This document shows positions 26,801 to 34,888 of a DNA stretch of 64,000 bases, piece by piece. The notes beneath the pieces are model-generated. The model worked only from the letters and a program-made list of their open reading frames with translations, searched no databases and had not been told where the DNA came from. How positions within the stretch are numbered: the stretch's first letter is position 1; the number at the start of each line of letters is the position of its first letter. Position numbers and translations under genes: made by a program. The stretch is from Sedimentitalea sp039941015 (GTDB lineage: Bacteria; Pseudomonadota; Alphaproteobacteria; Rhodobacterales; Rhodobacteraceae), in assembly GCF_039941015.1 (NCBI RefSeq), contig NZ_JBDVFI010000045.1, one strand, 5' to 3'.

Positions 26801-29268
26801 TCACCATGTATTGCACGTACATACCAGGTCGGAATCCCCTCGGGGATGCCCGTGGCCCATGTCACTGTGCCGTCGCCCTCCGGCGTTGCAAAGAACTGGA
26901 TACGATCCTTGCCACTGGCGGTCGGATCCAGACGGACCGAGGATATGGTGTTTTCTGTCCCCAAACCGGCCACATAACAGGTCAGGTCCGGATCAAGTTG
27001 ATGTGCGGCCAGCGCCTTGTGACCTGTACGGGCAACCTTGAGAGCGGCCTTGGCAGGCTTTACCCAATCAGTGCCGTGCAATGTATGGAGTTGCTCCCAG
27101 AAATCATCGCTCAGATAGCGACCGTCATCATCACTTGGCAGCAACTGCAACGCGCCGTGCATGCCCGCGACGATCCGCAGAAGTTCGGGCATATCGTGTT
27201 TGAAATCGACCATTTCCAGCTTTTTGATGGCGCTGTCGCGCCCCAACAGCGTGTACATCATCGAAAACGCGCCGCCATTGGGCGTGCCGAGCATCACGAA
27301 CCGGCTGTCCCGGCGTTGTTTGATCCGGGTCCACAGATCCGGGCGCGCCTGAAACATTGCGCGCACGACGAGGCCCCCCATCGAATGTGCCATAAATCTG
27401 ATCGGTTGCGGCGTCCGGTTCAGCTCTGCCTCGACAAGGGCTGCCAGTTTGCGCGCGGCCTCGGCATGACCCTGCTCCAAGATCGACAGCCGCCAGTCAT
27501 AGTCGAACGACACAACCTTGTGCGTGCGCGAGAGATAGCGGCAGAGGTCCCAGTAATAGCTTCTGACCGGATTGGTCGACCGAACGTCGGCGCTGTTGAT
27601 ACTGATCCGGTCCAGTCCGCCAAATGCGATCTGCAGCGGATTGGTCCAGATCCAGTCCTTGTCCTGTGACAAATGGCTGCCCATGACACCCGGCAAAACG
27701 AAACAGACCGGATCATTGGCATCTCCTCGCGATTCCAGTTCGGGAAAGCGTTCTTCGGGAGGCATTTCACCTGACAGGACCCCGCGCGAACTGGGCAGAA
27801 CAAGAAAGCTGCCGTCATCCTCGATCGCGGCGCCAATGATTTCACGGCGCGAGTCTGCGTTGTAGAAATAGCTGAAATGGGACACTTCGGGTCCCTTGAG
27901 CAGAAACGGTTTTACCAGCGATGCGCGCGGCCCGCCTCGCGTCATCGATGCGGTATCGACCACAAAATCATGATCCGCCCGAAAGAACAGATCCGCCGCG
28001 AAAACGCCGAGCCGCCGCAACACACCGGACCCTTCGGTATCGCCGCCAATAACACGCAGCCCGTTGGTGTAGGTCACGTCTGGTCTGTTGAGCATCCGGG
28101 TCAACGGGCTGGTCGGCATCATCGCTTCAAGCCCCGGAAGGGTCTTTGGGTCGGCCTTGGTCCGAATGAACGCCAGCATGAAGGACTTCAGCAGGTCAGC
28201 AGCGCCCGTGCGCCGCAGAACCGGAATCAATTCGAACACGTTCAACGCGATGGACAGGTACCGATCCAGCCGTTCCGATGCGAGAGTCGTACCCGCCAGT
28301 GGTCCGGCAACCCGAACAATGCGATTTACTTTGGGCTTCTTGGTGGCCAGCGCTTTGTCGAGCGCCTCAAGCTCCTTCAACTGCGCAGTCCTGTTCGGGA
28401 ACAGCTTGAAAATCGCCTTGTCCGTGCCGTCAATCGCGCCGTTCTTGGCGATGTCTTCGCGTGCCGCGCGGCTGATCAATTCGCAAACCATACCCCCGCG
28501 TGAATGGGACATCAGGCTGATTTGCGCCCCTTTTGGCAACGCGTCGAGCAGGTCAATCGCATTCTTGACCGGGCTTTCGGTGACCGATGCATGCTCTAGC
28601 GCATAGATGCCGCCGGGATAGGCAGCCTCCAGCGGCTGCCAGACTTCTTCGCCCGGCGCGACGGCCAATTCACCAAAGCTGCCCTGCGTGCTGGAAAAGG
28701 TGCCGTGCACCATGATCAGAATCTTCTGATCGGTCGGGATATCCGTCGATTTCACCGTCTTGAGATCAATCGTTCCAAGGCCGTTCACCACCTTGCGCTC
28801 GCACCGGTAGAAACCGGGATTTATTGAGTCCTCGATCTTGCGGGCGAGCGCCAAAGCCGACAGTTTGCCCGCCTGACCCACCGGATCTGCGCGTAACAAC
28901 CGAACAGCGCGCACCAGATATTTGCCGACACCGCGGCTTTGCCCGTCCTGACCGGTAAAGACCAGTTCACGTGGGATCGCGAGCGCGGCGTCCCCACCTG
29001 AACGACTCGCGGTCGACTGAAAATCGGCAGAGGCGGATTCGACCGATTGCCAGAGCCTCAGCCCGTCTTCAAACTCGATTTCCATGATGTCGGTTGCTTC
29101 GGTGCCGGATACGGCAAAGGCATCCGCGCCGTCCTCACCTCCGCGCCCTTGGCTGACATGCCCTGCTGCGATGACCTTGCCGGTCATCACGCCTGAAAGG
29201 TGTTCGGGCCAGATAACTTCTTCCTGAGATACGGTAACGCGCTGCCCTGGCAGAAAAATCTTTGACAT
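23851..29268 (-). CDS. Giant CHAT protease fused to two alpha/beta hydrolases and a TPR-like tail
   Basis: One 1,805-residue protein. The N terminus (1-120) is beta-rich. Hydrolase 1 (about 170-490) has IMVHGTF at His188 and a nucleophile elbow SHSRGG at Ser256. Hydrolase 2 (about 520-830) resembles LCAT-type lipases, with FVLPGVMGSHL, AHSMGG at Ser629, EGDGTV at Asp799 and AIHGD at His821. A region near 905-1010 (LHGNLRFASYPVAVGHH, VVVGLGTYGSLTPG) looks like a macro or aminopeptidase N-domain. The CHAT caspase-like domain (about 1190-1470) has PWELM at Trp1214, LAGHG at His1332 and MNCCHIG at Cys1373. A helical TPR-like tail begins near 1520. No signal peptide is seen. The ATG at 29268 follows AGGAGG. 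It stands alone, convergent with bhcD and divergent from the efflux operon. The function is unknown; a self-activating defence or stress effector is inferred. Confidence 0.88.
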   Translation of the reverse strand: MSKIFLPGQRVTVSQEEVIWPEHLSGVMTGKVIAAGHVSQGRGGEDGADAFAVSGTEATDIMEIEFEDGLRLWQSVESASADFQSTASRSGGDAALAIPRELVFTGQDGQSRGVGKYLVRAVRLLRADPVGQAGKLSALALARKIEDSINPGFYRCERKVVNGLGTIDLKTVKSTDIPTDQKILIMVHGTFSSTQGSFGELAVAPGEEVWQPLEAAYPGGIYALEHASVTESPVKNAIDLLDALPKGAQISLMSHSRGGMVCELISRAAREDIAKNGAIDGTDKAIFKLFPNRTAQLKELEALDKALATKKPKVNRIVRVAGPLAGTTLASERLDRYLSIALNVFELIPVLRRTGAADLLKSFMLAFIRTKADPKTLPGLEAMMPTSPLTRMLNRPDVTYTNGLRVIGGDTEGSGVLRRLGVFAADLFFRADHDFVVDTASMTRGGPRASLVKPFLLKGPEVSHFSYFYNADSRREIIGAAIEDDGSFLVLPSSRGVLSGEMPPEERFPELESRGDANDPVCFVLPGVMGSHLSQDKDWIWTNPLQIAFGGLDRISINSADVRSTNPVRSYYWDLCRYLSRTHKVVSFDYDWRLSILEQGHAEAARKLAALVEAELNRTPQPIRFMAHSMGGLVVRAMFQARPDLWTRIKQRRDSRFVMLGTPNGGAFSMMYTLLGRDSAIKKLEMVDFKHDMPELLRIVAGMHGALQLLPSDDDGRYLSDDFWEQLHTLHGTDWVKPAKAALKVARTGHKALAAHQLDPDLTCYVAGLGTENTISSVRLDPTASGKDRIQFFATPEGDGTVTWATGIPEGIPTWYVRAIHGDLPRSRDAFPAYLDLLQTGTTARLSQHKPSVSRAGVATPTRVLEAPIELFPDEQEILDDFMGGSSRTPDAIAKQARPTKVSVLHGNLRFASYPVAVGHHIDDPMMGAEKALDECLDHTLTNVRNLDLYPGDIETCEVILREDRAPQGAVVVGLGTYGSLTPGALKDTFRQAVLRYGLVTRERRKEQSPVRNAPAGPLGLSTLLIGHRGANITVQQSVEAILQAAAEANEALGDTPIEHLEFVELFDDTAFQAASALDYVQSMGRMGNMFAFDGEIRMVRDARVRTHYGMQRDWWQRITVQSDDNKSDAEESANLGLSFTAISENARADFKTSAYQPRVLQQLLIQRKSGTAVDRDVGRLLFELLIPGDLKTFAKNNENIMLILDKTTAAYPWELMEDDFKRYEFTGVRPAEHEGPSRDTGPLVVRAPVIRRLITSGPKVPRPSELSALVVGDPVSDLPALVGAREEAEIVNTLLSKADWKTRHLDQPENGFEVIKEMILSPAKLVHLAGHGVYESDNHDRTGMVLGKDLYLTVSEIKQMRYVPEFVFMNCCHIGHVGTEVNEIAASLSVAFIERGVRAVIAAGWEVDDGAAKQFARSFYTAMLAGHTFGKSVHLAREQVFQAFPKTNTWGAYQCYGDPDYRFRDITADTGDASQTRYYSAAQATKAAQNISEKAGSTRQGRASLMAQLVDIELSVKPDWEKDGAWCAEMGKAYSRLNAFETAIGYLDKAMRATGRHGSLGAKHRLVDLGVRQACRNWQACKTRKEQTAAARLVRTAVKDALKSYDQLDLLAGGGPSAYRLCLRGAALKCQALSETGASRVKTLKRMTESYHTALHTSLTSDPDRINLYAGVNWLTGLVILSALDADNTHHTANSTAVWLDRLAAESVVQDRTEPSFWNGIVRPQTDVLRGLLDPNCADSKAETEIRICLDRAWRRGGSFRQTASMRDQICFIKAMMADVDAQKGDWLTRIERIVVELTGEVAS

Positions 29269-29574
29269 AATGGTCCTCCTCGTCGGCCCGTGAACATCGG
29301 GCGCGGGAAATTTGCAAATCAATGAGTAACTCTACTCATGGTGGAGAGTTTGCGTCAAACGTCGCCGCCATAGGGCGCAGCATCCTGGGCCATACCGAAA
29401 CAGGATGCGCGGTGAATCATAACGCCAAAACAGCGACTTGCCCCTGCGCCGCCCAAGCGGATTTGCGAGCCCCGACTGACCTTGCCGGTTCCAGCATTGC
29501 ATTTAAATGACTAATGTTCTTGGGAGACCGATTCGTACGCGGCACGGTTGCACTCAAAAGAAGGATCATCCCTC
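29269..29574. other. Divergent control region, CHAT gene / RND efflux operon
   Basis: About 306 bp between two divergent starts. It holds the 18-bp palindrome described separately. On the plus side a weak TTGCCG (29482) to TTAAAT (29503) pair has a 15-bp spacer. A 62-codon open frame at 29322-29510 starts inside the palindrome, has no ribosome site and is not accepted as a gene. Confidence 0.5.
29322..29339. promoter_or_regulatory. Palindromic operator-like site upstream of the CHAT gene
   Basis: ATGAGTA-ACTC-TACTCAT is a perfect 7-bp inverted repeat with a 4-bp spacer, 53 bp upstream of the CHAT gene start and 235 bp upstream of the efflux adaptor. Its size suits a dimeric helix-turn-helix repressor. 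No regulator gene lies next to it, so the binder would be encoded elsewhere. Confidence 0.5.
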
Positions 29575-30714
29575 ATGCCTCAAGCCGCCTCTTTCCGGTC
29601 ATGTCTTATGGTTCTGTGTTTGCCGGTCTTGCTTCTGAGTCACGCTGCAAATGCGCAGGAACAAGCCGCTTCGCCCAAGGTTTCGATCGCGGCGGCCTAT
29701 TCGAAAGAAATCATCGAAGAGGCGTCATTCATCGGTGAAGGCGAGGCGATTGACCAAGTCGACATCGTTGCGCGTGTCAGCGGTTTTGTTGAAACGATTG
29801 AGGTCGAAAATGGCGCCCTCGTCGCAAAAGATGACATCCTGTTTCAGATCGAACCCGACAGCTACGCTGCGACCCTTGCCTCGCGAAAGGCCGATCTTGC
29901 CAAGGCGCAGGCTGATCTTGAGCTCGCCGGGATCGAATACGAACGAAAGAAGGAACTGCTCGCACGTGGGTCGGCACCGGAATCCGAACGCGATATCGCC
30001 CGCGCCAACGAACTGGGGGCCGAGGCAACGGTGCAAGCCGCAGAGGCCGCGATACGACAAGCCGAGCTCGAGCTAAGCTATACAGAAATTCGCGCGCCGT
30101 TTTCGGGCCGTTTGGGCCGCTTGTCTGTCAGCGAAGGCGAACTTGTCAGCCCTTCGACACCGTCGCTGGTCACGCTGGTACGCGAAGCGCCGATCTACGT
30201 GCGGTTTTCTCTGAGCGAGAAACAACTCGCAAATGTCTTGGAAGAACTTGAAATCAGCGCGGGCGAACTAACGTCAGGAGACCAAAGCCCGGCGGTTCAT
30301 GCCACCCTGCCCAACGGGACGACGCTTGATTCCGTGGGCAAGGTTGTGTTCGTCGACAACCGGATCTCGCCAACGACAGGGACAATTGCGCTGCTCGCCG
30401 AGTTTGAAAACGAGAACAAACAGATCATCGACGGTGCCTTTTTGCAGGTTCGGATCGAAGCGCCGCAACCAACGCTGAGGTTGCTGATCCCACAGGCCGC
30501 GCTGCAACGTGATCAGCGTGGTGATTTCGTGCTCGTCGTGAATTCCCAGCAGATGGTCGAACAGCGTTATATCGAAACCGGGGATCAGGTTGGGCCGGAA
30601 ATCATTGTCAACGAGGGGCTCCAAGACGGGGAGAGCGTGATTGTCGAAGGCCTGCAACGGGTGCGCCCCGGCGTTCAGGTCGACGCCATTCTTGCCGGTC
30701 AGCAGGAAGGGTAA
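29575..30714 (+). CDS. RND efflux periplasmic adaptor subunit
   Basis: The 379-residue protein starts with a signal peptide (SFRSCLMVLCLPVLLLSHAANAQ). The biotinyl-lipoyl halves GEAIDQVDIVARVSGFVETIEVENGALVAKDDILFQI and ELSYTEIRAPFSGRLGRLSVSEGELVSP flank an alpha-helical hairpin (about residues 100-160), and beta-barrel and membrane-proximal parts follow. This is the AcrA/MexE design linking an inner-membrane pump to an outer-membrane channel. The ATG at 29575 has AAGGA about 11 bp upstream; a TTG at 29548 is less likely. The pump gene follows after 6 bp. No outer-membrane TolC-like gene is adjacent. Confidence 0.93.
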   Translation: MPQAASFRSCLMVLCLPVLLLSHAANAQEQAASPKVSIAAAYSKEIIEEASFIGEGEAIDQVDIVARVSGFVETIEVENGALVAKDDILFQIEPDSYAATLASRKADLAKAQADLELAGIEYERKKELLARGSAPESERDIARANELGAEATVQAAEAAIRQAELELSYTEIRAPFSGRLGRLSVSEGELVSPSTPSLVTLVREAPIYVRFSLSEKQLANVLEELEISAGELTSGDQSPAVHATLPNGTTLDSVGKVVFVDNRISPTTGTIALLAEFENENKQIIDGAFLQVRIEAPQPTLRLLIPQAALQRDQRGDFVLVVNSQQMVEQRYIETGDQVGPEIIVNEGLQDGESVIVEGLQRVRPGVQVDAILAGQQEG

Positions 30715-30720
30715 CGCACC

Positions 30721-33700
30721 GTGTTTTCAGCGATCTTCATCGACCGGCCTAAGATGGCCATGGTTATCTCGCTCGTCCTGACCATCATGGGCGGGATCGG
30801 GTATTTCGTCCTGCCCGTGGAACAGTTTCCGGACATCACGCCTCCGGTTGTCAGTGTCAGTGCCACCTATACAGGCGCCAACTCTGAAACCGTCGAAAGC
30901 ACGGTGGCCGCGCCCATCGAAGAGCAGGTGAACGGTGTAGATGACATGATTTACATGTCGTCAGACAGTTCTGACACCGGGTCCTATTCCTTGTCAGTGA
31001 CATTCGAAGTGGGAACGGATGCTGATATCGCGTCCGTCAACGTTCAGAACCGCGTTGCCCAGGCCACTGCGAGCCTGCCGTCAGAGGTAACGGCAACCGG
31101 AGTTGTCACTCAGAAATCATCGACCAACATGCTGCTGGTTGCGGTGCTGACCTCACCGGAAGGCACCTATGACGAGGTCTTTCTATCCAACTATGCCTCG
31201 ATCAATCTCAAAGACGCGCTGGCGCGGGTGCAGGGGGTCGGCAAGGCCGAGGTCCTGACCGATTTCAAGTATGCGATGCGCATGTGGATGGATCCCGATC
31301 AAATGGCCAGCCTGGGGATCACCCCCGGCGATCTGATCGCAGCGATCCGCGAACAGAACCTCGAGGTCTCTGCCGGTCAGATCGGCGCGCCTCCGGTGCC
31401 CGAAGGGCAACAATTTCAATATACGATCAAGTCCAAGGGCCGGCTGACGTCAGTGCAGGAGTTCGAAAACATCGTGGTGCGGACCGGCGAAGCCGGGAGC
31501 ATCGTGCACATGCGCGACGTGGCAAAGGTCGAATTGGGCGCAAGCTATTACAACGCGTCCGGGAGATATAACGGCGACGCGGCCACGGTTCTCGCGATCT
31601 ATCAGGCTCCGGGCGCAAATGCCCTCGCCGTGTCTGAGAACGTGCTCGCCGAACTCGAGCGGTTGTCGCTGAGTTTTCCGAATGATGTCGACTACGAAGT
31701 GCCTTTCAACAGCACGAAGTTCGTAGAGCAATCCCTGAATGATGTGGTTTCCACGCTCGTGCTGACCTTTGTGTTGGTGATGTCGGTGGTTTTCATCTTT
31801 CTGGGCAACATTCGCGCCACGATCATCCCGGCGGTGGCAATCCCAGTTTCGTTGATTGGAACCTTTGCGTTCCTGTTGCTCTTTGGGATGTCCCTGAACA
31901 CGATTTCACTTTTTGCGCTGGTTCTGGCGATTGGCATCGTGGTCGATGACGCAATTGTCGTGGTCGAAAACGTCGAACGTCTGATTGCGGATGAGGGCCT
32001 CAGTCCACGAGAGGCGACCCGCAAGGCCATGGGGCAGATTACGGGCCCAGTCATCGCAACAACACTGGTCCTGCTGGCCGTGTTTATCCCTGTGACCTTC
32101 ATGCCGGGGATCACCGGGCGCCTCTATTCGCAATTTGCGGTCACAATTTCCATGGCGGTTGTCATTTCATCGGTAAACGCGCTGACCCTGTCACCGGCGC
32201 TCTGCGCGATGGTTCTGCGGCCGCGTTCCGGTCCTCCGAAAGGAGTCCTGAAAAAGTTCGAACAAGGGATCGACGCCACGCGCGGTGGCTATGTCGGGAT
32301 CGTGCGGCGATTGGTGCGGGTTCCGCTGATCGGACTGGCAATTCTCGTAGCATTGATCGTCGGAGCCGGAGGTTTCATGAAATCCCTGCCAGCCGGCTTC
32401 CTCCCGCTTGAGGACAACGGTTATCTCTTTGTTGATGTTCAGCTGCCCGATGCTGCGGCCCTGCAACGCACCGAGCAGGTAACAGAACGCGTCAACACGC
32501 AGATCTCGGGGCTGCCGGGTGTCGCCAATACGGTGCTGGTCAACGGGTACAGCCTGTTGAGCGGGTCCGGATCAAACGGGGCGATGATTATCGTCAACCT
32601 TACCCCATGGGACGAACGGACCGAGCCCGAGTTGAGCGCGAACAGCATATTGCAAGAAATTCTGGGCGTCGCGTTCCAAGAGGCCAGCGCCAGCGTCATC
32701 GCGTTCAACCCGCCGCCGATCCCCGGTCTCGGGATGAGCGCGGGCGTCGAGATGAAGGTACAGCAGACCGGGGGTGGCACGGCACAGGACCTGTCGGCCG
32801 CACTTGGGTCGCTGGTATATGCGGCGAACCAGAGACCCGAGATCGCACAGGCCTATACCACGTTCCGCGCCAACGTCCCCAAAGTGTTTGTCGATCTGGA
32901 TCGGGAAAAGGCCAAATCCCTGAACGTGCCGGTGAGCGAGGTCTTTCAGACGTTGCAGGCCTATATGGGATCCTACTATGTGAACGACTTCAACCTGTTT
33001 GGCCGGGTCTATCAGGTGATGATACAGGCCGATGGCAGCTATCGCGACAAGATCGACGACATCCAAGCATTGTATGCCCGTTCGACCACGGGCGAGATGG
33101 TTCCGCTGGGAACGCTTCTGGATGTTGAAAGCGTGCTGGGGCCCATTCTGTTGAATCGCTACAACATGTTTCGTTCGGCAACAGTGACGGCGGTCGAAGC
33201 GCCGGGCCTGTCGACCGGTGATGCAATCCGCGTTCTGCAGGAAGAGGCCGAGACCGCCCTGCCACCCGGTTTCTCTTATGAATGGACCGGAACCGCGCAG
33301 CAGCAATTGTCATCTGCCGGCATGGTGGTTGTCATTCTCGCGATGGCGGTTGTCTTCGGATATCTGTTCCTTGTGGCGCAGTACGAAAGCTGGACAATGC
33401 CGGTCGGGATCCTCTTGTCGGTGACGGTTGCGCTGTTCGGCGCGCTTGCTGCGGTCGCCGCGGTTGGCAGTGACGTCAACCTCTATACCCAGATCGGGAT
33501 GATCATGCTGATTGGCCTGGCGTCCAAAAACGCGATTCTGATTGTCGAGTTTGCGATGGAAAGACGTGCCGCCGGGATGAGCACGGCTGAGGCCGCGCTG
33601 GACGCCGCCCAGCAACGCTTCCGTGCGGTGATGATGACAGCCCTCTCGTTCCTGCTCGGCGTGGTGCCACTCATGGCGGCATCCGGTGCCGGAGCTGCGA

Positions 33701-33846
33701 GCCAGAAGGCTATTGGCTACGCAGTTTTCGGAGGCATGCTGGCCGCAACCGTTATTGGCGTCATTCTAGTGCCTGTTCTCTATGTCATCATGCAAAACCT
33801 GCGCGAGTTCGTGAAAGGCCTTGGAGGGAAAAAGGCAGAGTCCTGA
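30721..33846 (+). CDS. RND multidrug efflux permease (HAE1/AcrB type)
   Basis: The 1,041-residue protein has the full AcrB length, with 12 membrane helices and two large periplasmic loops. MFSAIFIDRPKMAMVISLVLTIMGGIGYFVLPVEQFPDI at the start and the GIVVDDAIVVVENVERL helix, with the paired aspartates of the proton relay, are diagnostic. The second half repeats the pattern with GLASKNAILIVEFAMERR. It exports hydrophobic drugs or metabolites using the proton gradient, as a trimer with the adaptor encoded just upstream. The start is GTG at 30721 with AGGAAGGG upstream. The substrate is unknown; nearby aromatic catabolism makes solvent or phenolic efflux possible. Confidence 0.95.
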   Translation: MFSAIFIDRPKMAMVISLVLTIMGGIGYFVLPVEQFPDITPPVVSVSATYTGANSETVESTVAAPIEEQVNGVDDMIYMSSDSSDTGSYSLSVTFEVGTDADIASVNVQNRVAQATASLPSEVTATGVVTQKSSTNMLLVAVLTSPEGTYDEVFLSNYASINLKDALARVQGVGKAEVLTDFKYAMRMWMDPDQMASLGITPGDLIAAIREQNLEVSAGQIGAPPVPEGQQFQYTIKSKGRLTSVQEFENIVVRTGEAGSIVHMRDVAKVELGASYYNASGRYNGDAATVLAIYQAPGANALAVSENVLAELERLSLSFPNDVDYEVPFNSTKFVEQSLNDVVSTLVLTFVLVMSVVFIFLGNIRATIIPAVAIPVSLIGTFAFLLLFGMSLNTISLFALVLAIGIVVDDAIVVVENVERLIADEGLSPREATRKAMGQITGPVIATTLVLLAVFIPVTFMPGITGRLYSQFAVTISMAVVISSVNALTLSPALCAMVLRPRSGPPKGVLKKFEQGIDATRGGYVGIVRRLVRVPLIGLAILVALIVGAGGFMKSLPAGFLPLEDNGYLFVDVQLPDAAALQRTEQVTERVNTQISGLPGVANTVLVNGYSLLSGSGSNGAMIIVNLTPWDERTEPELSANSILQEILGVAFQEASASVIAFNPPPIPGLGMSAGVEMKVQQTGGGTAQDLSAALGSLVYAANQRPEIAQAYTTFRANVPKVFVDLDREKAKSLNVPVSEVFQTLQAYMGSYYVNDFNLFGRVYQVMIQADGSYRDKIDDIQALYARSTTGEMVPLGTLLDVESVLGPILLNRYNMFRSATVTAVEAPGLSTGDAIRVLQEEAETALPPGFSYEWTGTAQQQLSSAGMVVVILAMAVVFGYLFLVAQYESWTMPVGILLSVTVALFGALAAVAAVGSDVNLYTQIGMIMLIGLASKNAILIVEFAMERRAAGMSTAEAALDAAQQRFRAVMMTALSFLLGVVPLMAASGAGAASQKAIGYAVFGGMLAATVIGVILVPVLYVIMQNLREFVKGLGGKKAES

Positions 33847-33890
33847 GTGCTGGCCCCGGCTCTGCCCGAATTCCCGAACAAGTTTACCTG

Positions 33891-33905
33891 TTAGCATACC
33901 CTTAA
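33891..33905 (+). promoter_or_regulatory. CtrA-like box upstream of motB
   Basis: TTAG-N7-TTAA (followed by C) matches the CtrA consensus TTAA-N7-TTAA at seven of eight defined bases and lies 46 bp upstream of the motB start. The preceding bases form TTTACCTGTTAGC (33883-33895), which recurs exactly before flgE. CtrA activates motility genes in Rhodobacterales. Confidence 0.65.
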
Positions 33906-33951
33906 CGCATCGCCTGTTATCCCGGTTCTGGGTGAGAAAAAGGTGGTGGAG

Positions 33952-34797
33952 ATGAGTGCGCAGACAAATGTCGCGCCGGTCATCATCAAACGGAAAAAGG
34001 TCATAGCCGGAGGCGGCCACCATGGTGGTGCCTGGAAGGTCGCTTACGCGGACTTCGTAACGGCGATGATGGCGTTTTTCATGTTGATGTGGCTGCTGAA
34101 CGCGACGACGGAAAAACAACGCAAAGGGCTTGCGGATTACTTTGCGCCGACGATCCCGATTAATCGGGTCTCGGGGGGTGGTGATGGTGCCTTTGGCGGA
34201 TCAAACATGTTCTCGGAAATGGATCTGCCGCAGGACGGCACAGGGGCGGTAAACCGATACCCCGACGATGCCCGCCAGTCCAAAGGTACTGTCGGTGTCG
34301 CCGAGGATGGGGACGACGCTGCAAACCACGAACAGTTCAAGGTGATCGACGACGCCCTGATGGGCCGCGGCGGCGAGAGCCTGATCAGCGACGAGGCACG
34401 CAAACATATAGTGACACGTGTGACCGACGAAGGCCTGATCATCGAGATTTTCGCTCTGGACAATGCCCCCTTGTTTGACGAAGGCAGCGACAGGCCGACG
34501 CAGATGTTTCGCGACATTACCCATATGATTTCCAGAATCGCAGGTTTGGTCACCAACGATTTGGCCATCAACGGCCATATTCGTGCCCATCCCGTCGTTC
34601 TGGCCAACAGCCCGGTTTGGGAGCTATCGACCGCACGCGCCGATCGCACGCGCACCTTGCTGCAAGCGGCAGGAACGGATGCGGACCGCCTTCAGCGGGT
34701 CTCGGGACACGCGGATCGCAAGCCAGCCGTCGACAATCGGATGGCGAACCGGAACAACCGTGTCGAAGTAATCTTGCTACGGAACGGATCGCAGTGA
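33952..34797 (+). CDS. motB: Flagellar motor protein MotB
   Basis: The 281-residue protein has a cytoplasmic basic start (IIKRKKVIAGGGHHGG), then one helix, WKVAYADFVTAMMAFFMLMWLLNA, whose aspartate is the proton-binding residue. A linker and a C-terminal OmpA-like peptidoglycan-binding domain follow (INGHIRAHPV, WELSTARADRTRTLL, RLQRVSGHADRKP, NRNNRVEVILLRN). MotB anchors the stator to the wall and, with MotA, conducts protons to turn the flagellum. MotA is not adjacent. The ATG at 33952 is preferred over GTG 33943. A CtrA-like box lies upstream, and flagellar hook genes follow. Confidence 0.92.
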   Translation: MSAQTNVAPVIIKRKKVIAGGGHHGGAWKVAYADFVTAMMAFFMLMWLLNATTEKQRKGLADYFAPTIPINRVSGGGDGAFGGSNMFSEMDLPQDGTGAVNRYPDDARQSKGTVGVAEDGDDAANHEQFKVIDDALMGRGGESLISDEARKHIVTRVTDEGLIIEIFALDNAPLFDEGSDRPTQMFRDITHMISRIAGLVTNDLAINGHIRAHPVVLANSPVWELSTARADRTRTLLQAAGTDADRLQRVSGHADRKPAVDNRMANRNNRVEVILLRNGSQ

Positions 34798-34817
34798 TTT
34801 AGAGCGGATTTTACCTG

Positions 34818-34832
34818 TTAGCGCGATGTTAA
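34818..34832 (+). promoter_or_regulatory. CtrA-like box upstream of flgE
   Basis: TTAG-N7-TTAA lies 56 bp upstream of the flgE start. The 13 bases TTTACCTGTTAGC (34810-34822) are identical to those in front of motB, and the second half-site TTAA sits at the same spacing, while the seven bases between differ. Such a pattern points to a conserved regulator site rather than recent duplication. Confidence 0.65.
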
Positions 34833-34888
34833 GTCGGCGCGCGTAGCTGTTGCCTCATCAGAGATTGATGCAGCAGAAAGGCGCGCTT

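Noticed and set aside
29322..29510. 62-codon frame in the CHAT/RND spacer
   Set aside because: Starts within the palindrome, no ribosome site, no conserved features.
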